Positions 36,214 through 48,200 of a stretch of 64,000 nt of DNA are shown piece by piece; position 1 is the stretch's first letter; each line of letters begins with the position of its first letter. The DNA is from Ischnura elegans. Taxonomy: Eukaryota > Arthropoda > Insecta > Odonata > Coenagrionidae. The notes under the pieces were generated by a model, which saw only the letters and a list, made by a program, of their open reading frames with translations, had not been told where the DNA came from and ran no database searches. A program made the position numbers and the translations under genes. The stretch lies in the NCBI RefSeq assembly GCF_921293095.1, contig NC_060252.1:8370001-8434000 (forward strand). The letters run 5' to 3'.

Positions 36214-39200
36214 ATGTTGGGCAGGTGGTTCCTCCCGGATGCTGGAGTTTTACAAATATTCTTGTTTATATCTTGTGACCTTTTCTTGGAGCACGTATCT
36301 TCTTTTGAGGATATAAGTGTATTGTCATATGCGATTTGTGTACTGGTTCGTGGGATTTACATTAAGATTAATATTAAAATGATCTCATAATGCAAAATAC
36401 ATTAAATTATTTAAAATGTGTATTGAAATTTCAGGATAAAATGTAAAGAAGAGAGATTCAATTTAAAAATAACCGGCACTTCTAATGAAGGAAACAGTTT
36501 GGAGAGTATACATTTTCCAAGCTCTGAAACATCAAGCAAAAGAGCCTATTATTCTGAGCATTTGACTCAGTTGGACAAGCAGATTGATTATAGAGCTCCA
36601 GAAACTGTAACTGGTTTCACGTGGCAAGTAAAAACGGAAAAACATGCTCCAACTGTGAAGACATTGACTCATCCTCACTTTAGACGTGTTATTGCTTCTG
36701 AAACCAAATGGATATCTTTGGAAAATAACCATCAAATTGTAAGTGATTTCATAACCATGCTCTTCTTATGGTTGGGAATATGTTTGTGAGAGTGATTGCT
36801 GCCCTTCTAATTGATATAACTTCCAACAGCTGTTTCCAATCTAGATTACATCAAAAATAATCATTTTCCTTATTCAGGTGTTTCCTGTTGTAGCATTTCA
36901 GCCCAAAGTTCAATTGGACTATGAAGTTGAGCCTGATAAACTTTGTCGCAAAGTTGAAGTCGAAAGGAAGAGACGGAAATATCAATCTCTTGATATAAAT
37001 TGTATTCTAGGAGATTTAAAGGTAGAAAAACGTAGGTTAATTCCACCTACAGAGTGTGAGTGCATACCCAATGAAGAACTTTATGGTATTAATTACCTAG
37101 CAAATTTTTCACCTCTTGAATACTATGATGATGAAGAATTCGATTGCAGGTATGATTTGAATTTAGTGTGTCAAATATTTTCCTCTTTATTTTAATATCT
37201 GAATGCATATGACCATGAACCTCTATATCAAGGCGTGGTGTGGCCGTGCCCGGGGCGAGATTCTGTCAAGTGCCCCCTCCCCCCCCCCTGCCCCTTCCCC
37301 CCCCTGCCCCTTCCCCCCCTCCAGGCGACCGCACCACAACTTACGTTCAAAACCAAACACAATGCGAGTGGCAGGTGTTTACAGGAATCCCGAATCACCA
37401 AATAACAACTAACATATTTGTTTTTAACATTTATTCACAATCCACGCACAGCATTGTTGAAAATATTCAAACCAAGATAATATACATATGTACCTACGAA
37501 TGTTAAAGTTGAAAGGAAATAAACAGAGGCACTAAACATTGAACGGCATTGGCCTGGCTTTTGCATGAGCAAATTTTGTGAGCACATCCTTAAAATCTAT
37601 TTTTCTCGCCAGTTCGTTTTCAATAGATAAGATGGCTAGTGAATTTAGTCATTCCTGTGACATTGTTGACCGTAAATACGTTTTTATAAGCTTTAGCTTG
37701 CTGAAGCTTCGCTCCGCACTGGTGACTGAAACTGGCGTAGTGAACAATACTCTTAAGGCAATCCAAAGATTCATAAACAAGTCTTTGCTGTCTGTTCTTT
37801 TGATTGTTCGTAAGACTTTGATGGGATGAACTTGAGGTTCTATCAGTTCTAAGATGGTGTGGATATGTTGCAGTTCACAAAAAAGTTCATTGCCATTAAT
37901 GTCTGAAGCGCCGTCAGTATTTTTTAACGTAGATTCAAGATTCAAACAATTTTGTTTCAGCATGTCCTTTGCTGGGAGGTTAGCCACATTGTACAAGAAG
38001 CCCCACTGTACATTATGATTTTCAATTGCAGTTGACCTACTTTTCACTGACGTGCTAACTGTGTCCACCAGTGGATAAAATACCTCCTTCTTGAATGTCT
38101 CTGATGCATATGCTTGCACTTCCTCTTCCTCATTATTTTCATTAAAAAATAATCGTTTCTTTTTTCGTATTCTTTTTTCTTGGAAGACTGGTTCGATTTC
38201 TAGCTCTTCTGCTATCTCTTTCGCTGTAATTACCGCGTCAACGAATCCACTTTCCCGAAATTTGTCCAAGAAGTCTAAACAATTACTGATCTTCTTGGCA
38301 GCATCACTTACACTCTTAGCCTTCCCTTGAAGAGTTTTGCTGATTATGTTGATTTGGAACAGCAAGTCATGCCATATGACTAAGCACACTAAGAAAGAAA
38401 AATCCTCCGTCTGCTTGACCAAAGAAAGTGCTTCACTTGCGGTCTTAGGGTCATCCGTCTTCTCGTTCAGTTCGATCAAAGCATCCCGGACTTCGATGTA
38501 TTGATAACGAAGAGCTTGAACTGCAGATATGCGGGCTTCCCAACGTGTCTCACATACTTTTTTCACAGTGAGATTCGTGACATGTTCACTGATCACACAC
38601 CAACGCTTCGTAGAGCCCGAAAATATGATGTAAATATGCTGAAGAACTCCAAATAGTGATGTTGACTTTACGGAGGATTATGCTCCATCAGCTATGACCA
38701 GGTTGAGGCTATGACACCTACAAGGCATGAAAAAGGCCAGAGGAAAGTCTTCAAGCACACGTGCTTGAACTCCTTTATGTATGCCTGCCATGTTGGCACC
38801 ATTATCATAGCCTTGCCCCCGACAGTCTTTCATATTGAGTCCACACTCTGCGATTTCTTCAACTGTAAGGCCAGTGAGCGCTTCTCCGGTGGTTTCAGAT
38901 GCTGCTCGGTATGCTACGAAGCTCTCCTCCATGTTTAAATCGTCGTTTTCCTCGTTCACATAACGAATCGCCAGAGACGTTTGCTCCTTATGGCTAATAT
39001 GTATCTGGAGTGCAGTCAAAAATTATTGAAAAATATTTGGCATTCTTTATTTTCGTAAGGATTGTCTCCTTTTCAGAGTTACCTAACAGGTTAATAATTT
39101 CATTCTGACTTGATACACATAATAAGTGAAACTTACTTTCATGGTTAGATATTCCACGTAAGTGTTCCATTAAAACAGCATCACATTTCCCTAAAAGTAG

Positions 39201-42200
39201 AACTAGGCCGAGAAAGTTACCATTGTTTTTTGTAAACAATTTGGAAGAGGAGCCTCGGAACGCTATATTATTTTCTGCTAAATACAAGGTGATTTCAACT
39301 AACCGCCGTAAAACCTCTTTAGAGCGTTGTGCTTCCGTGTTTATTAGATTGATTATTTCCTGGTTAATTGAGGTTCCCCCTTTAAGCCTTTTTTCAGCTG
39401 TACACCACTCGGCCATGCATTTGAAATGATCTGGTGACATTTCATGGGATTTCAACCTCTCTGTCATGTGTTTCCAATTATTGAAACCAATATTTTGTTC
39501 AAACTGCGATTTTGACGATGGATCAAAAATCCTACAGCAAAAGTTGTAAGCTGAATCATTTTTTTCGGAGTAAAGTAACTTGCGTCTCAATACTTTTTCG
39601 CAGTTTTCAGCTAAACGAAATCGGAAACTATTTGAAAAATGCCTGTTGTTTGAATTTCTTGGATACTGATGATGTTCTTTTAAAAAATTAGCTTGGAAGT
39701 TCAAAATTAGGTTATCACGCTGTTCCTTTAAGATTAACTCAGGCCATGTTCCTGGGTCGTACGATAAAGCCAAACTGTCACAATTTACGTTGGTGTCAGA
39801 TTCAAACTCTAAAGTAAGATATACCTGTTGGTTATCATCTCGTCCTACCTCAACACCTGTAGGAATGGTAGGTATTTCTTCGCAAGTCTCTTTAACACTG
39901 GTACTTGGAAAATCACAGACGGAACGGGTTCCACCGCTGGGAGTGGAGATGAAGATGAAGTACCAAAAAACTAGTTAGTTTTGGAACTTTAGTCAGTAGA
40001 GCTTCACGTGCTAATTCACTTTCCTTATTTAATTTTTGCCGTTGAGCTCCCATCAACTTTTTCGACATTTCGGTCACTGGTAACTAACACATTGAAATAA
40101 TAATAGTAACACATCTGAGCGAAAGTACCTCATCAATAAAACCATTGGAAACAATAAACAACAAATATGAAGGATTCAATAGCACGCCACTAACCGAATG
40201 ACAGTGGAGTCGGCGTGGTAGGTGGATGCTCAAGCGATCATGCGCATTGGTAGGCCGGTAAGCCACGTGGGTTAGGAGGGGTAGTAGGGGGCGGGCGCTT
40301 CAAGGTCGCGCAAGCGTAAACTACTCCTCTACTCCCTCATTCCACAACTACGGCTACGGTTAGGGGGCGCACAAATGCAGTGATTAGGGTTGGTACGTAG
40401 GGGCGCCCCTTTAGAAAACGTAAACGAAAAGAACGCATATTGAATTACTAAATTTTGAAAAGATAATGACTTAAGATAACGAATGTTTTAGTTATTATTG
40501 CAGAATGTTAATTTTGTTATTGTCAAACAACTTTTTAAAAATTCTGGTTATAAAAATTTTTGTTTTCCCTGCCGCAAGATTCCCGTTCATTCTACCGCAA
40601 AATCCCCGTTTCCCCTGCCGTAGCGGCGCCCCCCTGGCCGCGGCGCCCCCTCGGCCGCGGCGCCCCCCTGGCCACGGCGCCCCCCTGGCCGCGGCGCCCC
40701 CCTGGCCGCAGCACCCGGGGTAACCGCCCTGTTTGCCCCACCCACGCGACGGCCCTGCTCTATATAACCTATTATGTACTTGTTAGTAGTTAAGCCTGGA
40801 TTTGGCTATTGTCTACTCTCATGTGTATGGAGATTTAGACACTTCAGTACAGTGGCGCAGTGAGGGGGGTGGATTTTTTAGGGGGATAAATCCCCCCCAG
40901 AACTCAGAGAAACTTGAAATTTAATCCATTTTACTGAATTGGATAAATATTACTTATAGAATAGTGTAAGGATTAATAAAATATACATCAAAAGCTGTAA
41001 AACTCACCATTTTGAACCATTTACAGTGGAACCTCGCTAAAGCGAGTACGGGCTATAGCGACACTCCCGCTATAACGAGAGATAGCCGATGCACCGTCAA
41101 TTGACCCTACAATAAGCGTGTTAAAAATTTCGTTTTTACGAGACCCTTTTGGTGTTGGCTCTCGCCATAGCGAGGGTTTCACCGCCGGAAGACTTTCATC
41201 AAGACTCCTTAACCTCTGTAATTGCTAGCGATCTGTTAGAAATGAAGTTAATGGAGTGCTCAGTCTCAAATTTATGTGGTAAACCGTCGTTCGATAAATA
41301 AGTAGTTAATTTTGGTGAAAATATTGTGGCATTAGCATTCGCGAATGCTTAATCTTCTTTTGTTCCTCGGGCGGCAGAAAGCAGTCGGCAGCATACCCGC
41401 ACGTCCGTGAGTTGCGTGAATAGAAAGCATTTGATGGCAGTCACCATGGCCAAAAAAACACCAAACACGTCTAAGCGAGAAAATAAAAATAAAGGAGTAA
41501 TATGAGTGTCGAAATTAAATTTATCTTCCTATTCGCTCTGCAACATTCAAAAAAACAAAAGCGCCCAAGGAATGCAGACGATGAAGAGTTATAAGGAGCT
41601 TTGTTCGGGTGGTTTTGCCCATTCAAATCTGCGGGAACTTCTGAGAAAGGGGCTAGGCCCAAGCCTGAAGCGGAGTATTTTAGGGATAGATTGCGAATCG
41701 AGAATTTTAAGAGTGCGGAAGGTTGATTATACTAATGCGAAGCACCAAAGCGTTATCTCCCCTCACAACTCCCCTGGTGATGCCTGCGGTGTAAACCTGA
41801 AGTCGTGGAAGAGAGGACTCCGATCATAAGTATCTTTAGAAGTATTCCCCGCGTCATATAGCATAGACGAAACGGAACTTTTTTTTTTATATACAACTCC
41901 CCGACAAAACCCTTGCAGTATGAGGTATTACTTGCAATGGTGCCTCTAAAGGTAGGTAGTGCGCCTTAGCGATGATGTAGGATGTACGAAGCAATGATAC
42001 TCAGCGTGAATTGTCCGGATGGACGTATTTATTCTCCGTTGCGGATTTACAAGGGTGAACTATTCGGGTCATTGGTCGGAGTCGTACTGGCGCTCTCTTT
42101 TGTTACGTAGGTAGCCGAACATCCCCTGGTGGCCGCTGGAAGAACTCACAGAACAACTAACTCTCGTTTGCAGTGCCGTGGTAAACTCGGTGTATCATTT

Positions 42201-45200
42201 CAAATACGTCGCGAGCGTAAAACTCAAGAAGAAACTTTTTTTCAACAACGGTAATTTTAATCACGTCATTTTTCAAGCTTAGCAAACTTTTTACCGTAGA
42301 TGATGAAGATATTACATTATCTGATAGAAAAAGTCTTCCAAGGCGGGAACGTTATACAACCTTCCACCGGTAGAAACAAATGTAATGCGTTATTTCACTT
42401 CACTGCCGGTTAACGTACAGAAACAATAAACGTACACCAATGGAAACCTTTGAGGCATTAAATAACCGCGATACTGTTTTGTCAGTTAATTTTTGAATTT
42501 TCAGTGGAAAATACCAAAATAATAGAATGATCACGTAAATGAACTAATTAAGTGCATAGAAAAATGACTTCGTCGGTTGTGCATTAGCATAATGATTGAC
42601 GAAACAATGCTTTCCATGATTTTTATTCAGTGCGGCGCTTATAAATGGTTTGAATGGTTAGTCGTTGTTCGAGTAAGGAAATTTAGTGATGCAAAAAACA
42701 TCGCCTTTCGTCTGGATTTATGCTTACGTTTATCGGATAGATGTTTATCTGTCGCCGCACCACTCCTGTTCCTGTATATCTGTCCGCAACAGGTATATTG
42801 GCTATTATTTGCTCCACCTCCGGTAAAGCGACAATTCGCTATAGCGAGTGTTTATTAGTGCACCGTGGGGTGTCGTTATATCGAGGTTGCACTGTACCTT
42901 ACAAATTTTCAGGGGGAAGTCAACTGCACCTCTCATATTCCATGCCCCCAATATTAGTTGTTCCTAAAACCCCAGCTAGCCTTAATTCCTAGCTGCGCAC
43001 TTGCTTGAGTATAGTTATAGATTAGTCTCCATGGGCATGGGAGGTACTTGAAAAATTACCGGTATTTTTGTGATGATACAGGTACTTTTATGACTGATAA
43101 AATATGATAATAAGTTGAGATATAACGCTTGTCTTACCCTGATTATCCAGTATTTCGGCAAATTAGCTGACAAAAAGAATACACTGAAAAATCATTAACT
43201 GGATTTTTTTACCAAAATTTATCGGAAAAATACATGGAGGCTAGATTCTCTAATAGTGAGAAGGGTGATAGCGATGGACAGTGGCGCCGACTCCATGGGG
43301 CCTGAGGGGGCCCAAGCCCCCTCAAAAATTTTTTATGGGTGTGAGGAAAAAATGTGTCAGGCTTGTCGATTTTCCCCGGAGAGTCCAGATATCGAGATTC
43401 TAGTTTATCAGGGTTCTAATGTTGATCATATGACTCTTCTAAAATGGTTAAACAACTGAAAACTCACTACTTATAAAATTTCCCGGGGCAAGATCCCCGA
43501 TTTGCGCCCCCCCAATATTTTTTGTAAGTCGGCGTCCCTGGCGATGGAGTTTTTAAAGGCAATGATTTTGGTGTATACATTTTGGTGTTTTCCTGGCGTA
43601 TATATTAAGTATGAAGGTCTCTCGGGAACTCTATCTGATGAGTTTTTTCCTTAACCCTTTCGAGACGGCGGAGTTTTCGACTGCTGTACTGAGCCCCAAG
43701 AGACTTCTTTCTCGTGGTATGGAGCATTTTTGGAGGACATTCGTCAAGAAGGGTATCGCGGAACCTTTTTCGACCCCTCCCCGCTGGAACTCCGCATTAT
43801 CTCAGACTCCGAGAGTAGTTGTGCTCCCTCCTTTCCGGGTTTACGACCCTACCTGCGGCATTGGTTCGCGGTCAACTTATGTATTGCTTGTATGTATTTA
43901 GCATATGGATAATTGTTGCTTGCACGTAAATTGCAGGCTTTGAATTGAATTCCTCTTTTTTTTCCAAGCATTGTCAAATTTTAAGCGAAGTTCTAAGGCC
44001 AATATTTACGCATTTAATGCAGCAACAATTTCCATGTTTATGTTTATACATAACTCGAGTTATAAGTTAATATTTATCGTAGAATTTCGTTTAAAAATTT
44101 TAAATGCTGTTCAAAAGATAAAGAATTCATTTCTTAGTTTATTTTTCTTGAAAAATGAACAAATATTTATTTGGAAAACTGACTGGATAAACAATTGTAT
44201 GACCGCTGACCCTTACCGTTAAGAGGGGTTATAAAAGTCAAGTGGTCCGGGTACCTGCTCCCGGATTCAGAGGGTAAATCCTAAACCCGAGACCAGGTTA
44301 CCGAGACAAAGATGACGTAAACCCGCGACCGTCCTAAAAGGGGCAGAACTAGAAAACGTATATATACGGCTTTTGTTCTCCTGGCCAGGAAAATCTCACA
44401 CATAAATATACCGCCGTTGTCTCCGGGTCATGAAACGTCCACACGTATATATATGTTGTAGTAGAGAAAAGGTTAAGCTACCGGTTTTTTTCGGACTCAA
44501 GATCAACATTAGAACGTCTTTTGCCGAGGACTTATAATGAAAAGCCTTCTTATTCACAGAGCTTACATTATCAGTCTGAGATTACCTAGAAAAAGCTCCA
44601 CTAATGTCAAGGCATTTAATTTTATGATTTTACACAACAAAAATCTGTTTTAGTTATGCCTAAAATACTGCGATCGAATAAAATTTGACGTATAGGCCGC
44701 TGTTCCATTTATTTCAGAGAAAAAAATACATATTTGGAGTTCGATAACTTTGACTTTTCTTGCCTTATTTGAGTAAATAAATATCTTCTATATCAATAAT
44801 GATAACACTTGTCTTGAACTCGCAGTTTTGTGAAAGTACCGCTAAATGGTGAGAAAACAAGAAAGCAACTAAGGAAGGATCTTCTAATCTAAGGAAGGAC
44901 ACATCTTATTAATTAAGAAGCACAATTAATTTGGTCTTCTTTTGGTGCTGCACATGGTTGGTTTTATGTAAAAAAAACAAGAAACGGATGAACATTGATA
45001 ATACAGTAGATTCCGATTAATTGGGACATATAGGTTATAGACGTACGTTATAGACGACGATTGACATTATAGGCTTTAACAACATTAATCATGGCTCAAG
45101 AGGAACAACCTATTCAATACTGCACCACTAGCATGTAAATATTGTCATCAGGAGCAAAGTCTTTGCCGAGGGAGGGGAGGGGGTTGAGGGGAAGTCTGTA

Positions 45201-48200
45201 GTAAGTGGAGCGGGCCGTACCTCAGCGGTGCCGCGGTGCGGGGTGGCGCCCTGGGGGGGATTGCATTACGACGGACGATATCTCCTAAACGCTTACAGAT
45301 AGGTCAAAACAAACAAAAAATTGGCCCTAAAGGGCTTTACTTTTACGTTTTACATAGAAAAAGCACTTTTTTGATCCCAAAAAACTCAATTGAGGGTCCT
45401 AGGACTTAGGGCCCTTGGGGCACGGGTTTCGTTATTTTAAAGTAACCAAATTTTAACACGTGAATATAGACTTCATTTGGATCATTTTGAGACCAGGAAA
45501 ACATAACTTTTCGCAATTCTGAAAAATAAGGGCCGGCCTACTGTCCATGCAAAAAAATGAAGTTCTGCCAAGTACAATCCGGCTGTCTGAAGAGTCTGAC
45601 CTTGTGACTTATTGATTGTCATTGCAAAGGCCTTGTTGATTGGGAATTGTTTTCTAGTCATTTGGAAAGGAATGGTCGGTTTTTTGAAATTAAGAATAAA
45701 AAATGAGACTTTTTCTTAGAATAAAAATTAAGACTTAATCTTTCGCAGGTCTCTTACTGCAGGGTTAAATTCTGATCTTAAGATGCCATCTCCCATGTCA
45801 TCTTTTTCTGCTTCACTTTCCTATTTGATAATTTTTTAGCCAAATTTGCCTTCGATCATTGTGCAACTCTCCATGTATTCTTCCTATCTCTCGGTTTGTC
45901 TTCGTTTTCATAAAAAAAATTTCCATATTTGTCCCCTATGGTATTACATCATGTACTCCGTTCCTTGAAATGGTTCCTCACTCTTCCATAAGGCGCTTCC
46001 ACTTTCCTCGTTGTGTGGTTATTTTGCACATCCTCACATAGTTTTGTCATTCATGCTTCCCTAGCTTTCCTCGTTCTCCAAAAAATCTTGTCCATTATGC
46101 TCTTGTAGCAAGCCTCTCCCTCCTCAGTTTTTGCATACTTGTACATTCTCCATTCTACTATGAGGTCTAGGACTTGATCTGTTATCCATGGTTTTTTTGT
46201 TACAAATTTTCTTTTCTCTAGAATTTTGATCTTGCGAGCTCCCAAAGCCCACTTGTGATATTTTCCCAGCTATTCTGCATGATTTCTCAGTTCGATCTAA
46301 TTCTATCTTGCTTTCCATTACTTCTTGAAAGGCACGTTGATTTTTTGGCTCCTTTAGTTTCTCTAATTGCCATAAGTTCTTCACTAATTTATTGCATTTC
46401 AGATGGCATTTCATCATCACTAGATAATTATTACTGACAATATCTGCCCCTGGTAGCTTTTCCAGACCTTCATCTTGTTCCTAAACCTGTGCTTCACTAA
46501 AATATAATTTAGTGAAAATCTTCTTTCGGCGCCTGGCAATTTCCATGATTATCTTCTTCACATGTGATTCTTAAATATGTAGTGTGTTGGCAACCATTAA
46601 TTTGTGTTCTGTACAGAATTCCAGAAGCCTTTCTCCTCTTTCATTTCGGCTTTCTAATCCATATTTTCTGGTTATTCTCCCATCCTGACCTTTGCCAATG
46701 ACAGCGTCGCCTAGAACAATGATTGACTTAGAGATAAAAATCAATTAATTGGGACATGAATTTGAGACAATTATTATTCAGTAGAGCATTTTGTTGAATG
46801 GATAAAATTTTTAATTCATGTATTAGTACGTAGTTGTTTTCAACTCTTATATCATGGAATACAGCAATATGCTTGATTTTCAGAGTACCAGATGAATGGA
46901 TGAGTCTTGGATTGATTGATGGAATAAGGCATCCAGTTCCTGGAATAGCATTTGTCCCCGTGGCTCGATCATCTAGTTCATCCAGTGCTGTTAATCCTAT
47001 TTCTGGGAAGGTGCTATGTGGATATCAGTGGCAGTTTTGTGCTGTTATAAACTATGACTTAGAAGTGAACAAATACAATGTTATAATCTTAAAGGACTTC
47101 CGTGAATATTTATTGCCTAGAATTTACATCCTTTTCTTGGCTGAGGATCCTGAGATATTTGGTGCACGTGTAAAAAATGCTCTGGATAGAAGAAATGAAT
47201 GTGAAAACCAAATGAGGTGAGTATTTAAATTTGAATTTGCTAGCTATAGTATATCTTAATGACTTTGGCTTGCGGTGTCTTGAAATAGTTTCACAAATGA
47301 CAATGGATTTACATAAATAAGAGAGATTATCTTTGAATCCCATGATTATTCAGCACAACTGCCATAACACAAGTACAGTACCGGAAGTACCAAAAAAAAT
47401 TGACATTCTCAGAAACAAAAGTGGAACAAAAACTAGAGATGGGTCGAATAGCAGATTTCTCGAATTCGAATATCGAATTCGAATATTAAATCATTGCTCG
47501 AATATTCGAATACCTCGAATTTCGAATACCTCGAATACTAAATGATGAATGCTGGAATGTTTGACTTGGTTGCCTATGCAGCAGGCAACACAAGATTTTG
47601 GGGAGTAATTTTGATTTCCTTTAAATGATTCGAACAGGAATTTAGCTGATTAATGAATATTTTAATTTTATGGAAACAATTGGGCATATAATTAATTCTA
47701 CTAACATCGCTCTACCCCCACTTCTGCTGCCAAGTGCTAGCTGACAATCTGAGGCATTTTGCAAAATACAAGCTCTTTTCCACCGGATTTTCTTCAATTA
47801 TTTTCAGTCTATCTTTGGGAGTTCTCACGAGATAAGAAGATGAATTGGAATTGCTATCAGGGAGAAACCAAATATTCTGAGAAAATATCCCTTTGTCTGG
47901 GACTGTAACAATAAAGATTTATAGCACCACTCATTAATTGTAACTTGATATATGCTTTCGGAAAAAAATACTGCATCAACTTCCGAGAAGCTCTGCTGCT
48001 CATATCGAGTTTTGCCAGAATGCCAAGTCTCCGTCGTATTTTGACATTTATTTCTTTGCGTAAAATGCTTAAATAAACTCAGAAATACGTCGTGTTTGGT
48101 CTTATTCTTTTTGAAATTACGCGCACATTACTAATATTTCAATTCAATAAAGGTGTAACATCAATTGACGAAAGTTATTCTTAGACACCTTTTGTGCTAA

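Larger units (their letters stand above)
37229..40757 (-). mobile_element. hAT element, 3.5 kb, with decayed transposase, in a DNAH1 intron
   Basis: The exact 8-bp duplication CTCTATAT lies at 37221-37228 and 40758-40765. The ends CAAGGCGTGGTGTGG and, in reverse complement, CAGGGCCGTCGCGTGG match at 12 of about 15 places with one gap. The minus strand holds a near full-length transposase (37532-40068). A GC-rich tandem array lies near its right end (40613-40716). Confidence 0.92.

Noticed and set aside
40505-40793. Pro/Arg-rich frames over the GC-rich array
   Set aside because: They are created by the ~18-bp tandem repeat near the hAT end and have no counterpart outside it.
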